Below are positions 11,795 to 23,070 of a stretch of DNA of 64,000 nt, in pieces. This DNA comes from Neonectria sp. B-13 (lineage: Eukaryota; Ascomycota; Sordariomycetes; Hypocreales; Nectriaceae): positions 1,736,001 through 1,800,000 of the forward strand of contig NOKP01000007.1 of NCBI GenBank assembly GCA_002682825.1. The letters are read 5' to 3'. Positions within the stretch are counted from its first letter, which is position 1. Every line of letters begins with the position of its first letter. The notes beneath the pieces were generated by a model that saw only the letters and a program-made list of their open reading frames with translations, made no database searches and was not told where the DNA came from. The position numbers and the translations under genes are program-made.

Positions 11795-13749
11795 ATGCAC
11801 ATAAGCTCTTCTAACACTGGCGAAAGCCGCGTGGTGCACCAGAATGCCCTGTCGCATAACGGAGACGAGATCCAAGATGTTGAAAAGGTTGGCCAAGATG
11901 AGCCTAGTGGAGAGCGCAGCAGCATCAAGCAGGTGCCGCAGCTGAATGTTGGCGGCCACGGCGCAACACAGCGCCGACTTCGAAACTATCAAGTGACGAT
12001 GATAGGGTTCTGCAGCGGAATCGGCACCGGTTTGTTTGTTGGGACTGGATCTGCATACGCAACGGCCGGACCGGCCGGGCTGCTCTTGGCATACACCGTT
12101 GTGGGAGCCGTTCTTTGGTGTGTCATGCAAAGCATATGTGAACTGGCAACGGTTGTGAGTGCACACTCTATCGACAACTACATTTATGAGTCCCGATCAT
12201 GGTACTGACTGTAACCAGATTCCCACCGCCGGGTCTTTTCCTCACTGGGCCACTCGCTTTATTGACCCAGCGGTTGGCTTTTCGTTGGCCATTTCCTATG
12301 GATATTGCTACACTATTGCTATTGCTTCAGAATGCTCGGCCGCGGCCGTACTGGTGGGCTACTGGTCGGACATTTCTCCCGCCGTGGTCATCAGCATAGC
12401 ACTTGCCCTCATCTTGGCCATCAACCTTTGCAACGTTCGATTCTATGGAGAGACCGAAGTCGTTGCAGGAGCAATTAAAGTCCTCTGTTTCGTGGGCCTG
12501 GTAATCGTTGCCATTGTTATCACTGCCGGAGGAGGGCCGAACCATGATGCGATTGGGTTCCGGTACTGGAATGATCCTGGCGCATGGGTCGACTACAATG
12601 GCATCACTGGACCAACGGGGCACTTCCTTGGCTTCCTCTCAGCCTTTGTGAACGCTTCTTTCTCCTTTGTTGGAGTGGAAACCGTCGTCATCAGTGCTGC
12701 AGAGTCAGTAGACCCTCATCGGGCGATCCCAAGAGCTGCCAGCCGAGTGACTTACCGCGTATGTCTCCCATTCAAGTTGAAACATGCAAATGGTAAACAA
12801 AAGCTAACTGTACTAGATTGGATTCTTTTATGTCCTGGGTGCTTTCTTGATCGGGCTTATCGTTGATCCCCGCAACGCGGGCCTTGTCTCAGGATCCGGC
12901 AACGCAAACAGTTCTCCGTGGGTCATTGCCATTAAACAGGCTGGCATCAACGTATTGCCCTCGATTGTCAACGCTTGTATCCTTATTTCCGCATGGTCAG
13001 CCGGAAACTCCTATTGCTGGGTTGGCTCTCGAATGATTGTGGCTATGACCACCGACAAGCAACTTCCCCAGATCTTTGGCCGTACAACTAAGAACGGTGT
13101 GCCATGGGTTGCCGTTATCGTTGCATGGCTATTTGGGCCCCTTGCATACCTGAGTAAGTTGACATTCTTACGAAATTACACACTAAAAGCTAGAGGTAGT
13201 GCTAAACATTACTGCAGGTCTTGGATCCGGCGGTGCGGCACAAGCCTTCACTTGGCTACTCAATCTCAGCACTGTTGCTGGATTGATCGCTTGGGCTACC
13301 CTCTGTCTCTGCTACATCCGCTTCCATCGTGCGCTTAAAGTTCAAGGCGTAAGCCGAGATTCTTTGCCTTGGAAATCACCCTGGCAACCCTACACTGCAT
13401 GGTTCGGATTCATTGGTTCTGCCATCATAACACTGGTTGCTGGGTTTCCCGTTTTCCTTAAGGGCAACTGGTCTACCCCTAACTTCATCGCATCCTATAT
13501 CGGAATACCTATTTTTATCATCCCTATTATTGCCTGGAAGCTTGCTTATAGAACAAAGGTACGTACTTTTATATCGGGGAGACCCCATTTCACTCAGCTT
13601 TGATTGCTAACCTCTTGTTTTCACAGTTTGCTCGAGCTAGCACTATTGACCTATGGTCCGGCCGCTACTACCAAGAAGAGAAGGCAGTCAAGGCAGAGCA
13701 CAAGCCGGCATCTCGTGTTGTGCGTCGCCTTTTAGATTGGCTGGTATGA
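11795..13749 (+). CDS. Amino-acid permease (APC superfamily)
   Basis: Plasma-membrane transporter that takes up amino acids by proton symport in characterised family members. Exons are 11795-12154, 12219-12758, 12817-13153, 13218-13558 and 13627-13749, coding for 566 residues, the usual length. The hydrophilic N-terminus (about 75 residues) precedes RNYQVTMIGFCSGIGTGLFVGTG, the conserved first membrane segment of yeast-type amino-acid permeases. About twelve hydrophobic helices follow. Conserved features include the FSFVGVE motif and the WSAGNSYCWVGSR segment of fungal members. The C-terminal cytosolic tail ends LLDWLV. All introns are phase-consistent. The substrate amino acid cannot be assigned. 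Confidence 0.93.
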
Positions 13750-14799
13750 TGCAAGAAGACAGCCATGACGGCAGGGGGTATTGATACACTGGTAACAGTG
13801 CTGAATGGCGGAATGAGAGAGAAGATTGCGTTCGAGCTTTATAGGAGGAATTCACAGGTACTCAGACAAAGCAAGACCATATCGAGCCGAAATAGATTCA
13901 ATTAATTACACGCATTGAAAGACATTGGTTGTACGTTTTCTTAAGGAGTGTTATATGAAATTGAAAGTTAAGCTACTAAGCCAGCGGCCAACCTCAAAGC
14001 AGATGAAGCGATTAGTTATAGGCCTTGTACTACTTTTTAGTCACCTGGCGTGGTACATTGCCTGAAAGCGCGAGTTCTAAAATTGGCTTGGCTGGCTTAG
14101 ACCCAATGTGTTTTCAGTTCAGAAATAGAATCGTCCGTGAATACAGTACATCATCTTATTGTTTGCTCGAAAGCCAAAACAATGCCAAAGAGGGGTGGGT
14201 ATAGTCTCTACCACTTTACTGTACGGGTCTGAATCATTCGGCATGTGACGGTATGTGCTTCCAGCTACGACCTATGCTCGATGATTAGTGATTTAGTATC
14301 TCGGTCTCACCTTTCCAGACGCAGCCGATATCAGTAATGAGTTTAACGTGGTTTCCCGGACTTCGGCGACTGATGTCAATGACACGTTGCACGGCATAAA
14401 CTTTGCCGTTTTCCCCGGCGTTCATTGCCATGGCTTGCAGACGCATGTAGATCTACGTGCCGCGCTCCCTGAAAAGTTCGTGAAGATAGATCCAATACAT
14501 CATGTCTGCAACCTAGAGCACAAGGCAGAACTAGAGGACAGCTGCGAACAAGTTGCTATTAGTGTAGTTCCCTCAAAGTATTATCTATTGTGCTGTGACG
14601 CCCAATCGTCAAGTTTTACGTGCCATTTGTTCCGTAGTTAAATCAATCTCTTTACATAATAAGAAATGAATTCCGTCTCTAGTATTGCATAGGTTCCAAG
14701 TAGTCAGGTTTAAGTTCACAGACTTCTCACTACCATTGTCCTCTGAACGTGATAAAACAGGTTGCCCAAGAGCTCCCAAGCCTTTTTTCACTCAGGGCT
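13750..14799. other. Intergenic, no gene seen
   Basis: 1.05 kb between the permease and the convergent carboxylesterase. Short ORFs on both strands begin at non-ATG codons and show no domain. I see no RNA gene. Confidence 0.45.
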
Positions 14800-16566
14800 T
14801 CAAGCGTACAATTCCCGAGCAACTTCATAACTATTGATGAAAGCGATTCCCTCCTTCCGCCATGAATCTTCTTCAACCCAATTCTTTGTGGCGTTTAGGA
14901 CCATGTTCTTCGGTTTCTGGTTGTTGTACTTCGGCCAAGTTGGCAGCAGCTTCGCCTGCTTGCCGTATTTTGCACTGTAATTTGGTTGAAGATCGTACAC
15001 AAACCTGACATAGGCTTCCCCGATTGCTTTGGCTAGGACTGCATGGGTGTCGTACTGTGGACTAGGACCCAAAGCCCCTGAAATGTTTTGGAAACTGTAG
15101 GCCACGTTGTCGAAGTGCTTGATCCCATCCCAGACACCCCTGCCATACGCGAGTTGATCGAAGCGGTAACTGTAGACCGCAGTGTGGGCAGACGTAAAGA
15201 GCTCGGCCATTTTGCGTCTTCCACTGATCATGGTGATGTCAGCACCGATCGCGCTGGCACGACGCCACTGCAAGCCTTTAGCCTCGTTGACAGAACAATC
15301 CGTGATGGTATACGGAGGCTCGTTGCAGGGGTCGTTCGGGTAGAGATCCATGAGTTTGCGAATCGTGGGTGCACTCAAAGCATAGTTTCTCCATCTAAAT
15401 GCTTCGTAAAATAATTCTTCGTCTGAATTGGGCGCGCCAATTGCGAAGCCCTCGTCAGTGTTGGCACCAATTATCATGGGCACAGCGTTGAACTTTTCAT
15501 CGCGAATCAGTTGACTTGGATATCCGGTCAGAAAGTCACCGTCAATCAATGGGTTCCATGTTAACGACGGATGCGCCGCGTACAGACTCTCCTGGTCAAC
15601 GGCTCGTAAGCAAGCAAGCTGGTCTTTGGAATCCCAACATCCGACTGATCGGGTAAGATTCTCAAAGGCCACGTTGTAGTAGCTCAGATCATGAACCTGA
15701 TCATCCAAAAAAGATTAGCGAACAAGACCAAAATGGACCTTGACTCCTAACTCCCACATACCTGGGCACCTGTGACACTGCCGCTTTCAAGGATCGCACC
15801 GCGATAGAGATTGTCCTCTCGACCATCGTAACTTAGCATGTGGTATGCAATGCTCTGAGCTCCTGCGCTCTCGCCCCAGACCACCACCTGGTCGGGATCG
15901 CCTCCGAAAGCAGCGATATTCTCCTGGATCCAACGAAATGCGAGACGCTGATCCAAAAGCCCAGCGTTGCTTGATCCCTCTGTCAAAACCTGAAAATTCT
16001 GGAGAAACCCCCACATGCCAAGTCGGTAGTTGAAGCTTACTGCCACAATGGGCTGGCCCATATCCTGACTAACCTTGACAATACCAGACAAGTTGTATCG
16101 TGGATCTGCTGAGCTACCGGTGTAGAGACCACCGCCGTACACCCAAACCCTAGTATGGAGTAAGCAGTTGATCTCTAACTAAGCAATCAAGTATCACTGA
16201 CAAAACAGGGAGTGGTTTCTTGGGAGTTCCTTCCGGACGTATCACATTGATAGTAAGACAATCCTCAGATAGGGTAAAGCTCTGACCGTACTGCATGCAG
16301 CTTGGTCCATACTTCGTGGCATCACGTTCCTCCTCGAAAGACTCATTGAAGCTTTCCGGCCGTTTGAATCGCAGGGAACCAATGGGTGGCTGAGCGAATG
16401 GAATTCCTAAGAATGCGTCTTGATTCCAACTAGGAAGATGAGCACCGGCATATGTTCCATTCAAAGTCTTCGCCGTTGGGGCAGCTGGGTCGTCGTTTGT
16501 TGACGCACAAAGTATCGACGTGGCGAAAAAGACAAGCCGAACAACACTCTGCAACAGGCCAGTCAT
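14800..16566 (-). CDS. Secreted type-B carboxylesterase
   Basis: Alpha/beta-hydrolase that cleaves carboxylic esters, probably extracellular. Minus-strand exons 16566-16202, 16149-15762 and 15696-14800 give 549 residues. An N-terminal signal peptide (MTGLLQSV...SILCAST) is followed by the family start GTYAGAHLP...FLGIPFAQPP. The oxyanion hole is YGGGLY. The nucleophile elbow GESAGA places Ser at about residue 216. The acid lies in NTDEGFA and the catalytic His in GIKHFDNVAY. Both introns (52 and 65 bp) keep frame. The several N-x-S/T sites fit secretion. Substrate is unknown; relatives hydrolyse lipids, choline esters or plant esters. Confidence 0.92.
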
Positions 16567-17494
16567 TGTAATTCAAATACAAGTCTCTAGTAAGATACAA
16601 AGATTTTCATTCGTAGGTCAATATCTTGATATCGAGGCCTCTTATACAACTCTGGAAGCCAGCAGGGATTGAACAAATAAACAGGAGGGGACTGGGAAAC
16701 AGGAAGTACACTCGCGCGTTCATACTTACCCCAGAGTGGTTCTCAATCCCCGCACTTCGTCTATTACCCTGTCTAAGGCGGGTGCGGGGTAGCGATCATA
16801 TCTGCGCCGAGGAGTAATTAATTCCATCAATAGCAAGGTAAAGGCGAAAGTGGTCTAGGAGTAATGAATCCCATCAATAATATCGGAGAGCAAGGCTTGC
16901 TTTCTGGGGTAGCTTGGCAATCTTGGTTACTCTGAAAGCCTTGTTCACGCGCCCTGGGCTCAGATTTGCTCTGAGACATTTGCAAGGGGAGGACGTACAT
17001 TCCTTGATTAGCAAGATGAAGTTTTGCTCCCAAGAACTTTCGCAATTTGAGCTGCAGGGGCTGTTGTTGTAAAATCCGACTTTTGCTTTTTTAATCTCGC
17101 TTCGTATCAACTACTTCTGTAGCGGACAGCTACGTGCCGATAATGCCGTGTGTACCTATTTGACACCAGTCTCTTATGCCTCACTTGATGATGCTGATGT
17201 CTCAAGGCCAAGTACTCCAACGCCGGGTTTCACTGTTGGAAATGTAAAGGACTGCGGTAATCTCTTATAAATCATCGTCATTAAATGCATGATTTACTGT
17301 AGGAGTGAAAACACGTAAGACAATCCGTGAAACAAGGAAAAGTGAAGACTGAAACACGTCGAATGCGAGTATTTCCCTGGATGGCCACTTTGTAGGAAAT
17401 GTCTGACAGCAATACACCAATTACTGATAGTAAACTTGACTAGTTACCCAGTTGCTGCGAATGTCTCTAAATCATCTTCGATGTTCTTACCCCT
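16567..17494. other. Intergenic, no gene seen
   Basis: 928 bp upstream of the carboxylesterase, which should contain its promoter. The short ORFs have no recognisable domain. Confidence 0.45.
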
Positions 17495-18028
17495 TCATTT
17501 ATCACGAAACGCCAACGGATGCTCCTTCAACCCAACCACGCCATTCTTCACCTGGTCTCTTACCCATGGCATCCCGGAGGCGGTCCAGAACACTCTATCC
17601 GGCTTCCACCAATCATTCTCCAGTAGGTCACAGTCCACTGTGCCCGTCATCACAGCCATCATTTCGGGTCATGCCCATTCCTGGGGTACAATACCTTTGC
17701 TTACGGTGTGCTCAATCAACACGCCACACCGGGGGCAAACCATCTTGAGCCGTCTCGGGGGCGATGCGGAGAAAGTGGTGCAGATTTATTTGAGCCAAGC
17801 ACTCCCTAGATCGTCATACAGATCTGTAACCGGGCGCCATTGACCTTCATCGTCGCCGGGGGACGCCTCACCGCCATCCACGAAGGTCGACTTTGGAGTA
17901 GTGGATATCCGGAACTACTTCTTTTCAAACACAACTCCGTGAGTCCCGATCTGACCACATGCTCGTCGGCAGCTGCTACAGTGACAGAGTATTGATAGAG
18001 GGAGACGTGAGTCGTCGTCCGTTTTCAT
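17495..18028 (-). pseudogene. GFA/DUF636-like (Mss4-fold) protein, disrupted
   Basis: On the minus strand a single frame of 177 codons reads as a glutathione-dependent formaldehyde-activating-like protein. It has the zinc-binding CHCSSCRRACG segment near the start, a second CPRCGV zinc pair, and downstream VMTGTVDCDLLEN and MPWVRDQVKNGVVGLKEHP. The frame is interrupted by TAG, TAA and TGA codons where the protein pattern continues on both sides. Each stop is one C-to-T change from CAG, CAA or CGA. The open frame extends upstream to about 18150 (GCEYKALR), so the original gene was longer. I infer a recently dead gene. Confidence 0.7.
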
Positions 18029-18554
18029 GTCAGGGAGAAGGTAAACAGTTGATATGTGATGACGTAACGCCTTGTATTCGCATCCTACAGAGGGTTGGTG
18101 CCCTGAGAAGTGGGAGGCAGAGGGGAAGACGACGTGGTATTGTCGGAAGAAACAACTGTAGGAGATATTCGTACTTTATAGACTAAGCAATGCGTGCCTG
18201 GTGGACACTCGACGTATTTGACAATGGGGAGGGGGCTTTGCCGAATTTATCGCTCATAGAGACTCATCAGATTCATCACGGTTCCTCTATTTACTTGAAC
18301 AGCAATTAACCCAAATACAGGCCTCGCACTCTTCGTGTATCTAAGCTAAGGATTTGTGGCCCAAGGTTGGGGCAGCCCAGACCTAGCCAATCAACAGACT
18401 GAAACCCCGATCAAACCAATCAAAGCAAACGAAGCCCCGCTTCAAAACAGGAAGATCCATCATTCCGCGCGCGGAGAGAGGGTGAATCCTTGATCCATCC
18501 AGGATCCCAGAGGAACGTCGACGAGACCAAACAGTAATTCCACACAGCAACACG

Positions 18555-20340
18555 ATGGGCCGAGGCAGTACCACACGGGCTCCAGGTGTGACTTGTCGCC
18601 CAAGACGGACAAAGGCCAAATCAGGATGCCGTACCTGCAAGTAAGCGCTCTATCCTTGCTTCAAGCCCACCCTGTGCATCTCGGCTTATCTAGCCTAGAA
18701 TCCGCAAGGTCAAGTGTGATGAAAGCCGACCCGCCTGTCACCGTTGCGCATCAACTGGTCGTTCATGCGACGGCTACGGCATATGGGGCGGGGGAGGCAA
18801 TACGCAATCCCAAGGGGGTGCGGGCGGTAGGACGAGTCTCAGTCTGCAAGACCACACGCGCATCACACCATCACCAACAGCCGCCTCTCTTCGCATAATG
18901 AATGCTGCCGAGAGGGACTGCTTTGAGTGGTTCATGTTCAAGACGTCGAGGAAGCTCCGAGGTATTTTCAGTTCTGCCTTCTGGGATACGCTGGTGTTTC
19001 AGGCCGGTTCTGACGAGCCTGCTGTCTTGCACGCAAGCCTGGCCCTAGGTTCTGCACAAAGACGTCAGATATGCGAGAAAGCAAACCCACCTGCCAGACA
19101 TGGTGCTCCGGATGAACAGGAGCAGTTTGTGCTCCGGCAATACAGTAAGGCTATCAGCTACCTTATGCCACAATCGCAGGGCCATCACCAGCCGTCCTCC
19201 CAGGCCGTTCTCATAACCTGCCTCGTCTTCATATTTCTCGAGTTTCTGCGGGGCAACTACAAGACAGCTCAGACTCATCTCGGGAACGGACTCAAACTCA
19301 TGGCTGAGGCTGGGTGTTGTCGCAAGCGGGCTGGCGACGACGGCGTATTTAAGTCCTCTGGTGGCTCAATCGACGATGGCATCCTCGAGGCATTTTCAAG
19401 AATACAAGTACAAGTGGCACTTCTGAGGCCGTTCAACCACCATTCTGGGTTCTTATTGCTACAACGTGAGCCGGATTCTATCATAGGCACATTCATGTCG
19501 GTTGAGCAGGCCAGGGAACGTCTTGACCGCCTGCTCAACGAAATCATGCAATTGACGGAAGACTGCCGCCAACAAGGAATCAAGCAGAGTACAGACTATC
19601 AACCCGAAATGTTCCTCCGTCAGAAAGGTGTTCGAGCCGACCTTGCCGCCTGGAGGGGCACTTACGCACTTTCAACAGTCACAATTGAGACTGTCATGCG
19701 TTTTAGGGACGCATTTGCCTACCGCATGCTGCTTGTATACTATACCATGGCAGTGGTGATGGCAGAAACAGCCCTCTCCCCAAACACGCAATGTATCTTC
19801 GACAATTACACCGCTGACTTCGTATCACTTCTCACCCAATCGGAGGGGCTACGTCAAGCTGTTGTATCGAGCACCGAGGTCGATGACATTCAGTCTCATC
19901 ACGAAGAAACACCCCAGTCTATCGCCGACATGGGTTGGATCCCACCACTTTACTACACGGCTATAAAATGCCGGGTCCACCGGATTCGGCTTCGGGCTAT
20001 CGAGCTGCTGAGTTCTTTGCCGCACCGGGAGGGTATCTGGGATACCACCATGGCCGCAGGTATTGCTCGAAATGTGATGATAATTGAAGAAGCAAGCTTC
20101 TATGAAGACAACATACAGGAGATTGATTGGGGTCTCAACAGGGGTTCAAATGGCCATGAGCTTCATCCGCCATTGCTGCCAGAATTATACAGGATTCAAG
20201 ATATCCAGGTCCATCTTCCGGAAAAATCTGGAGGGGATGTCGGTTTGACATATCGGAAAAGGCGAGAAGATGGGAGTTGGGAAGACGTTGAGAACTATTT
20301 CGCCATCACCTCTACATTTCATAAGGGCTCCACGGGCTAG
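18555..20340 (+). CDS. Zn2Cys6 transcription factor
   Basis: Exons 18555-18640 and 18699-20340 join across a 58-bp intron to give 575 residues. The intron splits the zinc cluster itself: CRTC lies in exon 1 and KIRKVKCDESRPACHRCASTGRSC continues in exon 2. The rest is helical, with the NAAERDCFEWFMFKTSRKL segment and an LGSAQRR repeat typical of fungal regulators that have the Fungal_trans_2-like region. A Gly-rich linker follows the cluster. The start ATG gives a short basic N-terminus (MGRGSTTRAPG...RPRRTKAKSG), as usual in this family. No target is evident; neighbours are a GFA pseudogene and a pectate lyase. Confidence 0.9.
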
Positions 20341-20684
20341 TCACAGTCGCTTTGACGCCCGTAATGATCAATATATCTACGGACTCTAATTCAGACCAGG
20401 TTCGCATTCTCTGTCTTGAACCTTTCAAATCAGCACAGCAAACTGCTAAGTATCTTGTTTCAGGTGAAGGCCAAGTTTAATCAGTTATCAATTCAAACTG
20501 TTTGCATGCTATATACTCGCTTCAGATAAAGCTTTTCAAAACACGAGGCTGCCCTATATATCGTAGGGTAAAAGAGTGACAACTAAGTGCAAGAATAGAA
20601 GAAAACGGCACAATGTTGCAAAGAATCGTTTCCTACAAAAGTCCTCCTTGAATGAAAGGCATTACCATGTCGTAAAGGCCACTC
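20341..20684. other. Convergent 3' region
   Basis: 344 bp between convergent ends of a regulator and the pectate lyase. No gene is seen. Confidence 0.45.
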
Positions 20685-21504
20685 TTAGCCAGAGCAATAG
20701 CCAACCTTTGTGGGCTCACAGCCGCCAGCACATCCATTATACAGGACACAAGGGTGATCGGCATCAGTGCAAACATTCTTCAGGGTAGCAGTGTCACCGT
20801 AGTTCGCGTTGATGCCGACGACTTCTCCGCCATCGTACGCGGTAGTGCCTTCAACGTACACGTTTCGCTGGCACTGCGAGCTACAGTTGCCGCAAGAGCG
20901 GTAAACCTTACCGTAGTCCTCAGCGTAGAAGTTGATGATGTTAACGGTGCCGCAGCCGTTGTGTTGGACAATTTTATCGGAGGCATGGTACGCGCCACCT
21001 CCAATGATCCAGGTCTCTTGTCCCTTGGCGTCATTTTTCTGGTGGTCTCTCCGTCAGTAAGTTGGACTGCATCAAAACATCTTTAGAAACTCACGATGGT
21101 GATGGCATCCTCGCAGACGTCCTCAAACCAGACAAACTTCAGGGTGCAAGGGCCATTGCAGTGAACACCCTCCTGCTGGTTCTTGCCGATGATGACGTTT
21201 TGAAGAGTCGCACCGGCACCCAGAAGGAAGACGGCATCGGCATCACCTACGCCATAGCGTTAGTCTCGTCGATCGTCGAAGTAGATTCGGGTTGCTTACC
21301 GCCCTCTCCATCCGCACAAGCGCCCGAGCCGCGGTCATATCGAGCCCAGCCACCGTCGAAAACTTCTCCAGCAGCGACCGTGATGACCTTTGAGTTAGTC
21401 TTTGTGGAAGTTGCAGTGGGAACACCGCCTTCGTATCCAAGACAGGCCATCACGGCGGGAACCAGGCCCATGGCCACAAGACCAAGCTGTGCGACAAAAA
21501 CCAT
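20685..21504 (-). CDS. Secreted pectate lyase, PL3 family
   Basis: Extracellular enzyme that cleaves de-esterified pectin by beta-elimination, usually calcium-dependent. Minus-strand exons 21504-21300, 21246-21095 and 21038-20685 give 236 residues, the family length. I start at the ATG that exposes the signal peptide [20 protein letters not shown]. The PL3 hallmarks are [50 protein letters not shown], the [19 protein letters not shown] strand and a cysteine-rich C-terminus with CGNCSSQC and GYCSG. Charged residues of the presumed active site and the paired cysteines are present. Introns of 53 and 56 bp are phase-consistent. This gene points to a plant-cell-wall-degrading lifestyle. Confidence 0.94.
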
Positions 21505-21620
21505 TTCCTGAAAGCCTGAGGCCGAGTGAAAGAAGTGGGTGGTGATCAAAGAGGATGCTGAGATTGTGAGGTGTGTAATTTCCAATGATAAATCTCAAGG
21601 CCAAGGTTCGAGTCGCTGGT

Positions 21621-21630
21621 AATTATATAA
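21621..21630 (-). promoter_or_regulatory. TATA-like element of the pectate lyase gene
   Basis: Reading on the minus strand the segment is TTATATAATT, about 117-126 bp upstream of the lyase ATG. It is a plausible core promoter element; no other motif is claimed. Confidence 0.35.
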
Positions 21631-23070
21631 AAGTCCTGGCTCATAGAGCGCTATGATTCAGAGGTGTATCTGTCTCTCGAGCGATGATTGATGGAAATTA
21701 ACTCGGCACAACCGATTCCTTTGATCCCCTGGGTCAGCCTACACACATCCCCGAGGGTCCGAGATCCTAATAGGTATATCGGTTACCTCCTTAAACCTGA
21801 AGAAGATGAGGCTAGACAGGCAGAAACTCTCGTGAAAGCGCCTCACATAGATAGATGCAACCCTTGCTTGTCCTCCAATCGAAACATTGTAAGCTGTTAT
21901 CCAATGTCCCCTGCCCATGCTAGCGAGAGCTTCCGACAAGGCGGGGTTGCTTGAAGTAGTATTTGGATGCCTCTCCCACGTGCGTGGATGAATCTAAGTC
22001 GTGGGATTCTCAATCCGATGACACGCGGGGGGGCAGGGGTCCCGTGAAGACAATGTGACAAAGTAAGGTTAAATTTAATGGTTTTAACATCTCTCATAGG
22101 GCTTGTTACCCGCACCAACAGGACTCCTGGAAGATGCTGATGACATTAGTATGCTTGGGTTGTTTTCCAGTCGTGCTGTAGGGTTACCTTGCAGCATATC
22201 ACACGACTAGCTAAACTAGCTGCGGAAGCGAGGAGCCGATGGCCCAATGTGATTAATCAACATGGATTGCGGGGGAACAAACACCATATCCGCATCATTC
22301 CCATGCATTAAAACCAGTGAGTGACCAGACGACATGGTATTAACTCCTCCGGCACCAGCTACAGACATTATACAGAAGCCGCCAGTGGTGTTCAGCGTCA
22401 GGTCCACTTCTGAACTAGTCACCATATCAAACCAGATTATTCCCTCGCTCCGTTGACATGGTTTGGTGCTGCCATAGAGTCACAGTAAGCAAGCAGGGGC
22501 CCTGAACAGGAGAGCAAGCACTGATAAACAAATCAGACTAGATAAGATAACAATATGCGGGGTTTTGAGTGGTGATGGAAACCCAATCCGGCACCTACAT
22601 CAACCGGTAGTTTGAACACCAACGGGCACATTCATCCTTTATCTTGCCTAAAGTATCGTGTTCAACAGTTAAGCGGTATTGATTCTATTTTGGAGTAGCT
22701 GTGCATAAACGAGGTACTTCTCTCAACGTCGGCTGTTTCTTGCTGCCATTTGGCAGTCCCAGCGTTGAGGATTGCGCGCTTCAGAGCTAGCTTAGACCCC
22801 TTTGCAAATTCAAGGCCTCGAATTAAAGAAAATATAGATGAATGTATTATCTAGTTATTATATTAAATATACTAATCACCTGCTGAGAACCCTCAGATTT
22901 AATCAGCATCCCAAATGCCATACCCAGGCCATGTGAGATCATCACGCTATATTTCAAGTCGAGCCCTGCTTGTTTCTTTCAATCTCCAAATTTCAGAAAA
23001 CCCCTTCCAGACAACCAGTGCAAGGATTTCATATGGCCCTTGCCCGGTCTTCTCGCTTCCTCAAGTGGCT
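21631..23070. other. Intergenic, one unassigned short ORF
   Basis: About 1.4 kb upstream of the pectate lyase. The only notable ORF is 22216-22425 on the minus strand, ending FVPPQSMLINHIGPSAPRFRS; it has protein-like composition but no family I recognise, and it could be one exon of a relic. The rest shows nothing. Confidence 0.4.

Noticed and set aside
14348..14641. 97-codon plus-strand ORF
   Set aside because: Starts at GTG, no domain or homologous pattern, isolated between two complete genes.
1..16566. Secondary-metabolite biosynthetic cluster
   Set aside because: Aldehyde dehydrogenase, P450, regulators, permease and esterase co-occur, but no polyketide synthase, peptide synthetase, terpene synthase or other backbone enzyme is present.
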